From: Taudactylus pleione
Taxonomy: Eukaryota; Chordata; Amphibia; Anura; Myobatrachidae
Assembly (NCBI GenBank): GCA_031769625.1
Contig: JAUIMM010002311.1
Location: 372,001 to 436,000, forward strand
Direction: 5' to 3'
DNA length: 64,000 nucleotides
Position numbers and translations under genes: made by a program. The notes under the pieces were generated by a model. That model worked only from the letters and a program-made list of their open reading frames with translations. It did not search any database and was not told where the DNA came from. Positions 25,573 to 37,897 of the stretch are shown in pieces (positions within the stretch are counted from its first letter, which is position 1; each line of letters begins with the position of its first letter).

Positions 25573-28332
25573 AAGCAATGGAAATAACAAAAGCGCATAC
25601 TTTGTGTTATCTCCTCTTGTAGCAAACACAGACAGCTCAAAATTTCACGAGATGTGTTGAAGACCAAGACCCACAAATGTGATGTGAAATGGTTATTCTC
25701 CCATGTTGCGTTTAAGAGAAAACAGCAATTGCTCGTTTTAGGCCAAAATGCATTGAAAGCAATGGAAACAACAAAAGCGCATACTTTGTGTTATCTCCTC
25801 TTGTAGCAAACACAGACAGCTCAAAATTTCACTGGATGTGTTGAAGACCAAGACACACAAATGTGATGTGAAATGGTTTTTCTCTCATGTTGTGTTTAAG
25901 AGAAAACTGCAAATGCACGTTTTAGGCCAAAATGCATTGAAAGCAATGGAAATAACAAAAGCGCATACTTTGTGTTATCTCCTCTTCTAGCAAACACAGA
26001 CAGCTCAAAATTTCACCAGATCTGTTGAAGACCAAGACCCACAAATGTGATGTGAAATGGTTTTTCTCCCATGTTGCATTTAAGAGAAAACAGCAAATGA
26101 ACGTTTTAGGCCAAAATGCATTGAAAACAATGGAAACAACAAAAGCGCATACTTTGTGTTATCTCCTCTTGTAGCAAACACAGACAGCTCAAAATTTCAC
26201 TGGATGTGTTGAAGACCAAGACCCACAAATGTGATGTGAAATGGTTTTTCTCTCATGTTGTGTTTAAGAGAAAACAGCAAATGCACGTTTTAGGCCAAAA
26301 TGCATTGAAAGCAATGGAAATAACAAAAGCGCATCCTTTGTGTTATCTCCTCTTGTAGCAAACACAGACAGCTCAAAATTTCACCAGATCTGTTGAAGAC
26401 CAAGACCCACAAATGTGATGTGAAATGGTTTTTCTCTCATGTTGTGTTTAAGAGAAAACTGCAATTGCACGTTTTAGGCCAAAATGCATTGAAAGCAATG
26501 GAAATAACAAAAGCGCATACTTTGTGTTATCTCCTCTTGTAGCAAACACAGACAGCTCAAAATTTCACGAGATGTGTTGAAGACCAAGACCCACAAATGT
26601 GATGTGAAATGGTTATTCTCCCATGTTGCGTTTAAGAGAAAACAGCAATTGCTCGTTTTAGGCCAAAATGCATTGAAAGCAATGGAAACAACAAAAGCGC
26701 ATACTTTGTGTTATCTCCTCTTGTAGCAAACACAGACAGCTCAAAATTTCACTGGATGTGTTGAAGACCAAGACACACAAATGTGATGTGAAATGGTTTT
26801 TCTCTCATGTTGTGTTTAAGAGAAAACTGCAAATGCACGTTTTAGGCCAAAATGCATTGAAAGCAATGGAAATAACAAAAGCGCATACTTTGTGTTATCT
26901 CCTCTTGTAGCAAACACAGACAGCTCAAAATTTCACCAGATCTGTTGAAGACCAAGACCCACAAATGTGATGTGAAATGGTTTTTCTCCCATGTTGCATT
27001 TAAGAGAAAACAGCAAATGAACGTTTTAGGCCAAAATGCATTGAAAACAATGGAAACAACAAAAGCGCATACTTTGTGTTATCTCCTCTTGTAGCAAACA
27101 CAGACAGCTCAAAATTTCACCAGATCTGTTGAAGACCAAGACCCACAAATGTGATGTGAAATGGTTTTTCTCTCATGTTGTGTTTAAGAGAAAACTGCAA
27201 TTGCACGTTTTAGGCCAAAATGCATTGAAAGCAATGGAAATAACAAAAGCGCATACTTTGTGTTATCTCCTCTTGTAGCAAACACAGACAGCTCAAAATT
27301 TCACGAGATGTGTTGAAGACCAAGACCCACAAATGTGATGTGAAATGGTTATTCTCCCATGTTGCGTTTAAGAGAAAACAGCAATTGCTCGTTTTAGGCC
27401 AAAATGCATTGAAAGCAATGGAAACAACAAAAGCGCATACTTTGTGTTATCTCCTCTTGTAGCAAACACAGACAGCTCAAAATTTCACTGGATGTGTTGA
27501 AGACCAAGACACACAAATGTGATGTGAAATGGTTTTTCTCTCATGTTGTGTTTAAGAGAAAACTGCAAATGCACGTTTTAGGCCAAAATGCATTGAAAGC
27601 AATGGAAATAACAAAAGCGCATACTTTGTGTTATCTCCTCTTGTAGCAAACACAGACAGCTCAAAATTTCACCAGATCTGTTGAAGACCAAGACCCACAA
27701 ATGTGATGTGAAATGGTTTTTCTCCCATGTTGCATTTAAGAGAAAACAGCAAATGAACGTTTTAGGCCAAAATGCATTGAAAACAATGGAAACAACAAAA
27801 GCGCATACTTTGTGTTATCTCCTCTTGTAGCAAACACAGACAGCTCAAAATTTCACTGGATGTGTTGAAGACCAAGACCCACAAATGTGATGTGAAATGG
27901 TTTTTCTCTCATGTTGTGTTTAAGAGAAAACAGCAAATGCACGTTTTAGGCCAAAATGCATTGAAAGCAATGGAAATAACAAAAGCGCATCCTTTGTGTT
28001 ATCTCCTCTTGTAGCAAACACAGACAGCTCAAAATTTCACCAGATCTGTTGAAGACCAAGACCCACAAATGTGATGTGAAATGGTTTTTCTCTCATGTTG
28101 TGTTTAAGAGAAAACTGCAATTGCACGTTTTAGGCCAAAATGCATTGAAAGCAATGGAAATAACAAAAGCGCATACTTTGTGTTATCTCCTCTTGTAGCA
28201 AACACAGACAGCTCAAAATTTCACGAGATGTGTTGAAGACCAAGACCCACAAATGTGATGTGAAATGGTTATTCTCCCATGTTGCGTTTAAGAGAAAACA
28301 GCAATTGCTCGTTTTAGGCCAAAATGCATTGA
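24837..28332 (+). repeat. 5-monomer HOR block g-a-b-c-d (920 bp)
   Basis: Nineteen monomers form units of 5, 5, 4 and 5, starting at 24837, 25757, 26677 and 27413. The marker AGACACACAA recurs at 24931, 25851, 26771, 27507 and 28427, giving spacings of 920, 920, 736 and 920 bp. Types e and f are absent. The 736-bp unit contains a b/c hybrid at 27045-27228 (AAACAATGG head, CCAGATCT and CTGCAATTGCACG body), so it lost one monomer. Confidence 0.9.
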
Positions 28333-31300
28333 AAGCAATGGAAACAACAAAAGCGCATACTTTGTGTTATCTCCTCTTGTAGCAAACACAGACAGCTCAA
28401 AATTTCACTGGATGTGTTGAAGACCAAGACACACAAATGTGATGTGAAATGGTTTTTCTCTCATGTTGTGTTTAAGAGAAAACTGCAAATGCACGTTTTA
28501 GGCCAAAATGCATTGAAAGCAATGGAAATAACAAAAGCGCATACTTTGTGTTATCTCCTCTTGTAGCAAACACAGACAGCTCAAAATTTCACCAGATCTG
28601 TTGAAGACCAAGACCCACAAATGTGATGTGAAATGGTTTTTCTCCCATGTTGCATTTAAGAGAAAACAGCAAATGAACGTTTTAGGCCAAAATGCATTGA
28701 AAACAATGGAAACAACAAAAGCGCATACTTTGTGTTATCTCCTCTTGTAGCAAACACAGACAGCTCAAAATTTCACTGGATGTGTTGAAGACCAAGACCC
28801 ACAAATGTGATGTGAAATGGTTTTTCTCTCATGTTGTGTTTAAGAGAAAACAGCAAATGCACGTTTTAGGCCAAAATGCATTGAAAGCAATGGAAATAAC
28901 AAAAGCGCATCCTTTGTGTTATCTCCTCTTGTAGCAAACACAGACAGCTCAAAATTTCACCAGATCTGTTGAAGACCAAGACCCACAAATGTGATGTAAA
29001 ATGGTTTTTCTCTCATGTTGTGTTTAAGAGAAAACTGCAATTGCACGTTTTAGGCCAAAATGCATTGAAAGCAATGGAAATAACAAAAGCGCATACTTTG
29101 TGTTATCTCCTCTTGTAGCAAACACAGACAGCTCAAAATTTCACCAGATCTGTTGAAGACCAAGACCCACAAATGTGATGTGAAATGGTTTTCCTCTCAT
29201 GTTGTGTTTAAGAGAAAACTGCAATTGCACGTTTTAGGCCAAAATGCATTGAAAGCAATGGAAATAACAAAAGCGCATACTTTGTGTTATCTCCTCTTGT
29301 AGCAAACACAGACAGCTCAAAATTTCACGAGATGTGTTGAAGACCAAGACCCACAAATGTGATGTGAAATGGTTATTCTCCCATGTTGCGTTTAAGAGAA
29401 AACAGCAATTGCTCGTTTTAGGCCAAAATGCATTGAAAGCAATGGAAACAACAAAAGCGCATACTTTGTGTTATCTCCTCTTGTAGCAAACACAGACAGC
29501 TCAAAATTTCACTGGATGTGTTGAAGACCAAGACCCACAAATGTGATGTGAAATGGTTATTCTCCCATGTTGCATTTAAGAGAAAACAGCAATTGCTCGT
29601 TTTAGGCCAAAATGCATTGAAAGCAATGGAAACCACAAAAGCGCATTCTTTGTGTTATCTCTTGTAGCAAACACAGACAGCTCAAAATTTCACGAGATGT
29701 GTTGAAGACCAAGACCCACAAATGTGATGTGAAATGGTTATTCTCCCATGTTGCGTTTAAGAGAAAACAGCAATTGCTCGTTTTAGGCCAAAATGCATTG
29801 AAAGCAATGGAAACAACAAAAGCGCATACTTTGTGTTATCTCCTCTTGTAGCAAACACAGACAGCTCAAAATTTCACTGGATGTGTTGAAGACCAAGACA
29901 CACAAATGTGATGTGAAATGGTTTTTCTCTCATGTTGTGTTTAAGAGAAAACTGCAAATGCACGTTTTAGGCCAAAATGCATTGAAAGCAATGGAAATAA
30001 CAAAAGCGCATACTTTGTGTTATCTCCTCTTGTAGCAAACACAGACAGCTCAAAATTTCACCAGATCTGTTGAAGACCAAGACCCACAAATGTGATGTGA
30101 AATGGTTTTTCTCCCATGTTGCATTTAAGAGAAAACAGCAAATGAACGTTTTAGGCCAAAATGCATTGAAAACAATGGAAACAACAAAAGCGCATACTTT
30201 GTGTTATCTCCTCTTGTAGCAAACACAGACAGCTCAAAATTTCACTGGATGTGTTGAAGACCAAGACCCACAAATGTGATGTGAAATGGTTTTTCTCTCA
30301 TGTTGTGTTTAAGAGAAAACAGCAAATGCACGTTTTAGGCCAAAATGCATTGAAAGCAATGGAAATAACAAAAGCGCATCCTTTGTGTTATCTCCTCTTG
30401 TAGCAAACACAGACAGCTCAAAATTTCACCAGATCTGTTGAAGACCAAGACCCACAAATGTGATGTGAAATGGTTTTTCTCTCATGTTGTGTTTAAGAGA
30501 AAACTGCAATTGCACGTTTTAGGCCAAAATGCATTGAAAGCAATGGAAATAACAAAAGCGCATACTTTGTGTTATCTCCTCTTGTAGCAAACACAGACAG
30601 CTCAAAATTTCACGAGATGTGTTGAAGACCAAGACCCACAAATGTGATGTGAAATGGTTATTCTCCCATGTTGCGTTTAAGAGAAAACAGCAATTGCTCG
30701 TTTTAGGCCAAAATGCATTGAAAGCAATGGAAACAACAAAAGCGCATACTTTGTGTTATCTCCTCTTGTAGCAAACACAGACAGCTCAAAATTTCACTGG
30801 ATGTGTTGAAGACCAAGACCCACAAATGTGATGTGAAATGGTTATTCTCCCATGTTGCATTTAAGAGAAAACAGCAATTGCTCGTTTTAGGCCAAAATGC
30901 ATTGAAAGCAATGGAAACCACAAAAGCGCATTCTTTGTGTTATCTCCTCTTGTAGCAAACACAGACAGCTCAAAATTTCACGAGATGTGTTGAAGACCAA
31001 GACCCACAAATGTGATGTGAAATGGTTATTCTCCCATGTTGCGTTTAAGAGAAAACAGCAATTGCTCGTTTTAGGCCAAAATGCATTGAAAGCAATGGAA
31101 ACAACAAAAGCGCATACTTTGTGTTATCTCCTCTTGTAGCAAACACAGACAGCTCAAAATTTCACTGGATGTGTTGAAGACCAAGACCCACAAATGTGAT
31201 GTGAAATGGTTATTCTCCCATGTTGCATTTAAGAGAAAACAGCAATTGCTCGTTTTAGGCCAAAATGCATTGAAAGCAATGGAAACCACAAAAGCGCATT

Positions 31301-32929
31301 CTTTGTGTTATCTCCTCTTGTAGCAAACACAGACAGCTCAAAATTTCACTGGATGTGTTGAAGACCAAGACCCACAAATGTGATGTGAAATAGTTATTCT
31401 CCCATGTTGCGTTTAAGAGAAAACAGCAATTGCTCGTTTTAGGCCAAAATGCATTGAAAGCAATGGAAACAACAAAAGCGCATACTTTGTGTTATCTCCT
31501 CTTGTAGCAAACACAGACAGCTCAAAATTTCACTGGATGTGTTGAAGACCAAGACACACAAATGTGATGTGAAATGGTTTTTTTCTCATGTTGTGTTTAA
31601 GAGAAAACTGCAAATGCACGTTTTAGGCCAAAATGCATTGAAAGCAATGGAAATAACAAAAGCGCATACTTTGTGTTATCTCCTCTTGTAGCAAACACAG
31701 ACAGCTCAAAATTTCACCAGATCTGTTGAAGACCAAGACCCACAAATGTGATGTGAAATGGTTTTTCTCCCATGTTGCATTTAAGAGAAAACAGCAAATG
31801 AACGTTTTAGGCCAAAATGCATTGAAAACAATGGAAACAACAAAAGCGCATACTTTGTGTTATCTCCTCTTGTAGCAAACACAGACAGCTCAAAATTTCA
31901 CTGGATGTGTTGAAGACCAAGACCCACAAATGTGATGTGAAATGGTTTTTCTCTCATGTTGTGTTTAAGAGAAAACAGCAAATGCACGTTTTAGGCCAAA
32001 ATGCATTGAAAGCAATGGAAATAACAAAAGCGCATCCTTTGTGTTATCTCCTCTTGTAGCAAACACAGACAGCTCAAAATTTCACCAGATCTGTTGAAGA
32101 CCAAGACCCACAAATGTGATGTAAAATGGTTTTTCTCTCATGTTGTGTTTAAGAGAAAACTGCAATTGCACGTTTTAGGCCAAAATGCATTGAAAGCAAT
32201 GGAAATAACAAAAGCGCATACTTTGTGTTATCTCCTCTTGTAGCAAACACAGACAGCTCAAAATTTCACGAGATGTGTTGAAGACCAAGACCCACAAATG
32301 TGATGTGAAATGGTTTTTCTCCCATGTTGCGTTTAAGAGAAAACAGCAATTGCTCGTTTTAGGCCAAAATGCATTGAAAGCAATGGAAACAACAAAAGCG
32401 CATACTTTGTGTTATCTCCTCTTGTAGCAAACACAGACAGCTCAAAATTTCACCAGATCTGTTGAAGACCAAGACCCACAAATGTGATGTGAAATGGTTT
32501 TTCTCTCATGTTGTGTTTAAGAGAAAACTGCAATTGCACGTTTTAGGCCAAAATGCATTGAAAGCAATGGAAATAACAAAAGCGCATACTTTGTGTTATC
32601 TCCTCTTGTAGCAAACACAGACAGCTCAAAATTTCACGAGATGTGTTGAAGACCAAGACCCACAAATGTGATGTGAAATGGTTATTCTCCCATGTTGCAT
32701 TTAAGAGAAAACAGCAATTGCTCGTTTTAGGCCAAAATGCATTGAAAGCAATGGAAACAACAAAAGCGCATACTTTGTGTTATCTCCTCTTGTAGCAAAC
32801 ACAGACAGCTCAAAATTTCACTGGATGTGTTGAAGACCAAGACCCACAAATGTGATGTGAAATGGTTTTTCTCCCATGTTGCGTTTAAGAGAAAACAGCA
32901 ATTGCTCGTTTTAGGCCAAAATGCATTGA
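28333..32929 (+). repeat. Mixed 7-monomer tract before the family switch
   Basis: I read g, a, b, c', c'', d, e, f/d, g, a, b, c, d, e, f/d, e, f, g, a, b, c', d, c, d, e. Two f-head/d-body hybrids occur, at 29621 and 30906. The first is also shortened by 3 bp. Left-family types dominate, but no regular superunit is visible. Confidence 0.82.
29621..29801 (+). repeat. 181-bp f/d hybrid monomer with 3-bp deletion
   Basis: The head is type f (GAAACCACA, GCGCATTCTTT) and the body is type d (GAGATG, TTATTCTCCC, GTTGCGTT). TTATCTCTTGTAG replaces TTATCTCCTCTTGTAG, losing three bases near 29661. It is the largest length change I found. The hybrid at 30906-31089 has the same composition at full length. 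Confidence 0.92.
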
Positions 32930-34769
32930 AAGCAATGGAAACAACAAAAGCGCATACTTTGTGTTATCTCCTCTTGTAGCAAACACAGACAGCTCAAAAT
33001 TTCACTGGATGCATTGAAGACCAAGACCCATAAATGTGATGTGAAATGGTTTTTCTCTCATGTTGTGTTTAAGAGAAAACTGCAATTGCACGTTTTAGGC
33101 CAAAATGCATTGAAAGCAATGGAAATAACAAAAGCGCATACTTTGTGTTATCTCCTCTTGTAGCAAACACAGACAGCTCAAAATTTCACGAGATGTGTTG
33201 AAGACCAAGACCCACAAATGTGATGTGAAATGGTTATTCTCCCATGTTGCGTTTAAGAGAAAACAGCAATTGCTCATTTTAGGCCAAAATGCATTGAAAG
33301 CAATGGAAACAACAAAAGCGCATACTTTGTGTTATCTCCTCTTGTTGCAAACACAGACAGCTCAAAATTTCACTGGATGTGTTGAAGACCAAGACCCACA
33401 AATGTGATGTGAAATGGTTTTTCTCTCATGTTGTGTTTAAGAGAAAACTGCAATTGCACGTTTTAGGCCAAAATGCATTGAAAGCAATGGAAATAACAAA
33501 AGCGCATACTTTGTGTTATCTCCTCTTGTAGCAAACACAGACAGCTCAAAATTTCACGAGATGTGTTGAAGACCAAGACCCACAAATGTGATGTGAAATG
33601 GTTATTCTGCCATGTTGCATTTAAGAGAAAACAGCAATTGCTCGTTTTAGGCCAAAATGCATTGAAAGCAAAGGAAACAACAAAAGCGCATACTTTGTGT
33701 TATCTCCTCTTGTAGCAAACACAGACAGCTCAAAATTTCACTGGTTGTGTTGAAGACCAAGACCCACAAATGTGATGTGAAATGGTTATTCTCCCATGTT
33801 GCATTTAAGAGAAAACAGCAATTGCTCGTTTTAGGCCAAAATGCATTGAAAGCAATGGAAACCACAAAAGCGCATTCTTTGTGTTATCTCCTCTTGTAGC
33901 AAACACAGACAACTCAAAATTTCACTGGATGTGTTGAAGACCAAGACCCACAAATGTGATGTGAAATAGTTATTCTCCCATGTTGCGTTTAAGAGAAAAC
34001 AGCAATTGCTCGTTTTAGGCCAAAATGCATTGAAAGCAATGGAAACAACAAAAGCGCATACTTTGTGTTATCTCCTCTTGTAGCAAACACAGACAGCTCA
34101 AAATTTCACTGGATGTGTTGAAGACCAAGACCCACAAATGTGATGTGAAATGGTTATTCTCCCATGTTGCGTTTAAGAGAAAACAGCAATTGCTCGTTTT
34201 AGGCCAAAATGCATTGAAAACAATGGAAACAACAAAAGCGCATACTTTGTGTTATCTCCTCTTGTAGCAAACACAGACAGCTCAAAATTTCACTGGATGT
34301 GTTGAAGACCAAGACACACAAATGTGATGTGAAATGGTTTTTCTCCCATGTTGCATTTAAGAGAAAACAGCAAATGAACGTTTTAGGCCAAAATGCATTG
34401 AAAACAATGGAAACAACAAAAGCGCATACTTTGTGTTATCTCCTCTTGTAGCAAACACAGACAGCTCAAAATTTCACTGGATGTGTTGAAGACCAAGACC
34501 CACAAATGTGATGTGAAATGGTTTTTCTCTCATGTTGTGTTTAAGAGAAAACAGCAAATGCACGTTTTAGGCCAAAATGCATTGAAAGCAATGGAAATAA
34601 CAAAAGCGCATCCTTTGTGTTATCTCCTCTTGTAGCAAACACAGACAGCTCAAAATTTCACCAGATCTGTTGAAGACCAAGACCCACAAATGTGATGTAA
34701 AATGGTTTTTCTCTCATGTTGTGTTTAAGAGAAAACTGCAATTGCACGTTTTAGGCCAAAATGCATTGA
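32930..34769 (+). repeat. Junction tract where the second HOR family begins
   Basis: The first type h monomer of the window is at 32930-33113 (GGATGCATTG and CCCATAAATG). It is followed by the CTCATTTTA form of d and by a monomer with CTTGTTGCAAAC. Left-family e, f and b-like copies follow, including a g/a hybrid at 34218 (AGACACAC with CAAATGAACG). From 34770 onward the order is that of the right family. Confidence 0.82.
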
Positions 34770-36609
34770 AAGCAATGGAAATAACAAAAGCGCATACTTT
34801 GTGTTATCTCCTCTTGTAGCAAACACAGACAGCTCAAAATTTCACGAGATGTGTTGAAGACCAAGACCCACAAATGTGATGTGAAATGGTTTTTCTCCCA
34901 TGTTGCGTTTAAGAGAAAACAGCAATTGCTCGTTTTAGGCCAAAATGCATTGAAAGCAATGGAAACAACAAAAGCGCATACTTTGTGTTATCTCCTCTTG
35001 TAGCAAACACAGACACCTCAAAATTTCACCAGATATGTTGAAGACCAAGACCCACAAATGTGATGTGAAATGGTTTTTCTCTCATGTTGTGTTTAAGAGA
35101 AAACTGCAATTGCACGTTTTAGGCCAAAATGCATTGAAAGCAATGTAAATAACAAAAGCGCATAGTTTGTGTTATCTCCTCTTGTAGCAAACAAAGACAG
35201 CTCAAAATTTCACGAGATGTGTTGAAGACCAAGACCCACAAATGTGATGTGAAATGGTTATTCTCCCATGTTGCGTTTAAGAGAAAACAGCAATTGCTCG
35301 TTTTAGGCCAAAGTGCATTGAAAGCAATGGAAACAACAAAAGCACATACTTTGTGTTATCTCCTCTTGTAGCAAACACAGACAGCTCAAAATTTCACTGG
35401 ATGTGTTGAAGACCAAGACCCACAAATGTGATGTGAAATGGTTTTTCTCCCATGTTGCGTTTAAGAGAAAACAGCAATTGCTCGTTTTAGGCCAAAATGC
35501 ATTGAAAGCAATGGAAACAACAAAAGCGCATACTTTGTGTTATCTCCTCTTGTAGCAAACACAGACAGCTCAAAATTTCACTGGATGCATTGAAGACCAA
35601 GACCCATAAATGTGATGTGAAATGGTTTTTCTCTCATGTTGTGTTTAAGAGAAAACTGCAATTGCACGTTTTAGGCCAAAATGCATTGAAAGCAATGGAA
35701 ATAACAAAAGCGCATACTTTGTGTTATCTCCTCTTGTAGCAAACACAGACAGCTCAAAATTTCACGAGATGTGTTGAAGACCAAGACCCACAAATGTGAT
35801 GTGAAATGGTTATTCTCCCATGTTGCGTTTAAGAGAAAACAGCAATTGCTCATTTTAGGCCAAAATGCATTGAAAGCAATGGAAACAACAAAAGCGCATA
35901 CTTTGTGTTATCTCCTCTTGTAGCAAACACAGACAGCTCAAAATTTCACTGGATGTGTTGAAGACCAAGACCCACAAATGTGATGTGAAATGGATTTTCT
36001 CCCATGTTGCGTTTAAGAGAAAACAGCAATTGCTCGTTTTAGGCCAAAATGCTTTGAAAGCAATGGAAACAACAAAAGCGCATACTTTGTGTTATCTCCT
36101 CCTGTAGCAAACACAGACAGCTCAAAATTTCACTGGATGTGTTGAAGACCAAGACACACAAATGTGATGTGAAATGGTTTTTCTCTCATGTTGTGTTTAA
36201 GAGAAAACTGCAAATGCACATTTTAGGCCAAAATGCATTGAAAGCAATGGAAATAACAAAAGCGCATACTTTGTGTTATCTCCTATATTAGCAAACACAG
36301 ACAGCTCAAAATTTCACTGGATGTGTTGAAGACCAAGACCCACAAATGTGATGTGAAATGGTTTTTCTCTCATGTTGTGTTTAAGAGAAAACAGCAAATG
36401 CACGTTTTAGGCCAAAATGCATTGAAAGCAATGGAAATAACAAAAGCGCATCCTTTGTGTTATCTCCTCTTGTAGCAAACACAGACAGCTCAAAATTTCA
36501 CCAGATCTGTTGAAGACCAAGACCCACAAATGTGATGTAAAATGGTTTTTCTCTCATTTTGTGTTTAAGAGAAAACTGCAATTGCACGTTTTAGGCCAAA
36601 ATGCATTGA
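34770..36609 (+). repeat. 10-monomer HOR unit of the right family (1,840 bp)
   Basis: Order: d, c, d, e, h, d, i-like, g, b, c'. Private markers include AGACACCTCA in c, GCAATGTAAATAAC in the next d, GCCAAAGTGCATTG, and the i-like monomer with GGATTTTCTCCC and AATGCTTTGAAAG. The g has CTCCTCCTGTAGC and GCACATTTTAGG. Confidence 0.84.
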
Positions 36610-37897
36610 AAGCAATGGAAATAACAAAAGCGCATACTTTGTGTTATCTCCTCTTGTAGCAAACACAGACAGCTCAAAATTTCACGAGATGTGTTGAAGA
36701 CCAAGACCCACAAATGTGATGTGAAATGGTTTTTCTCCCATGTTGCGTTTAAGAGAAAACAGCAATTGCTCGTTTTAGGCCAAAATACATTGAAAGCAAT
36801 GGAAACAACAAAAGCGCATACTTTGTGTTATCTCCTCTTGTAGCAAACACAGACACCTCAAAATTTCACCAGATCTGTTGAAGACCAAGACCCACAAATG
36901 TGATGTGAAATGGTTTTTCTCTCATGTTGTGTTTAAGAGAAAACTGCAATTGCACGTTTTAGGCCAAAATGAATTGAAAGCAATGTAAATAACAAAAGCG
37001 CATACTTTGTGTTATCTCCTCTTGTAGCAAACAAAGACAGCTCAAAATTTCACGAGATGTGTTGAAGACCAAGACCCACAAATGTGATGTGAAATGGTTA
37101 TTCTCCCATGTTGCGTTTAAGAGAAAACAGCAATTGCTCATTTTAGGCCAAAATGCATTGAAAGCAATGGAAACAACAAAAGCGCATACTTTGTGTTATA
37201 TCCTCTTGTTGCAAACACAGACAGCTCAAAATTTCACTGGATGTGTTGAAGACCAAGACCCACAAATGTGATGTGAAATGGATTTTCTCCCATGTTGCGT
37301 TTAAGAGAAAACAGCAATTGCTCGTTTTAGGCCAAAATGCATTGAAAGCAATGGAAACAACAAAAGCGCATACTTTGTGTTATCTCCTCCTGTAGCAAAC
37401 ACAGACAGCTCAAAATTTCACTGGATGTGTTGAAGACCAAGACACACAAATGTGATGTGAAATGGTTTTTCTCTCATGTTGTGTTTAAGAGAAAACTGCA
37501 AATGCACATTTTAGGCCAAAATGCATTGAAAGCAATGGAAATAACAAAAGCGCATACTTTGTGTTATCTCCTATTTTAGCAAACACAGACAGCTCAAAAT
37601 TTCACTGGATGTGTTGAAGACCAAGACCCACAAATGTGATGTGAAATGGTTTTTCTCTCATGTTGTGTTTAAGAGAAAACAGCAAATGCACGTTTTAGGC
37701 CAAAATGCATTGAAAGCAATGGAAATAACAAAAGCGCATCCTTTGTGTTATCTCCTCTTGTAGCAAACACAGACAGCTCAAAATTTCACCAGATCTGTTG
37801 AAGACCAAGACCCACAAATGTGATGTAAAATGGTTTTTCTCTCATGTTGTGTTTAAGAGAAAACTGCAATTGCACGTTTTAGGCCAAAATGCATTGA
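36610..37897 (+). repeat. 7-monomer HOR unit derived from the 10-monomer unit
   Basis: Order: d, c, d, i, g, b, c'. It matches 34770-36609 except that e, h and one d are missing. The d at 36978 has the AATGTAAATAAC head of the first d and the CTCATTTTA end of the second, so the loss fits exchange between the two d monomers. The AGACACCTCA marker spacing drops from 1,840 bp (35011 to 36851) to 1,288 bp (36851 to 38139). Confidence 0.86.

Noticed and set aside
33195..33407. Plus-strand open frame of about 70 codons recurring through 33-63 kb
   Set aside because: It arises where i-type monomers have CTTGTTGC in place of CTTGTAGC, removing one stop. It simply follows the spread of that variant.
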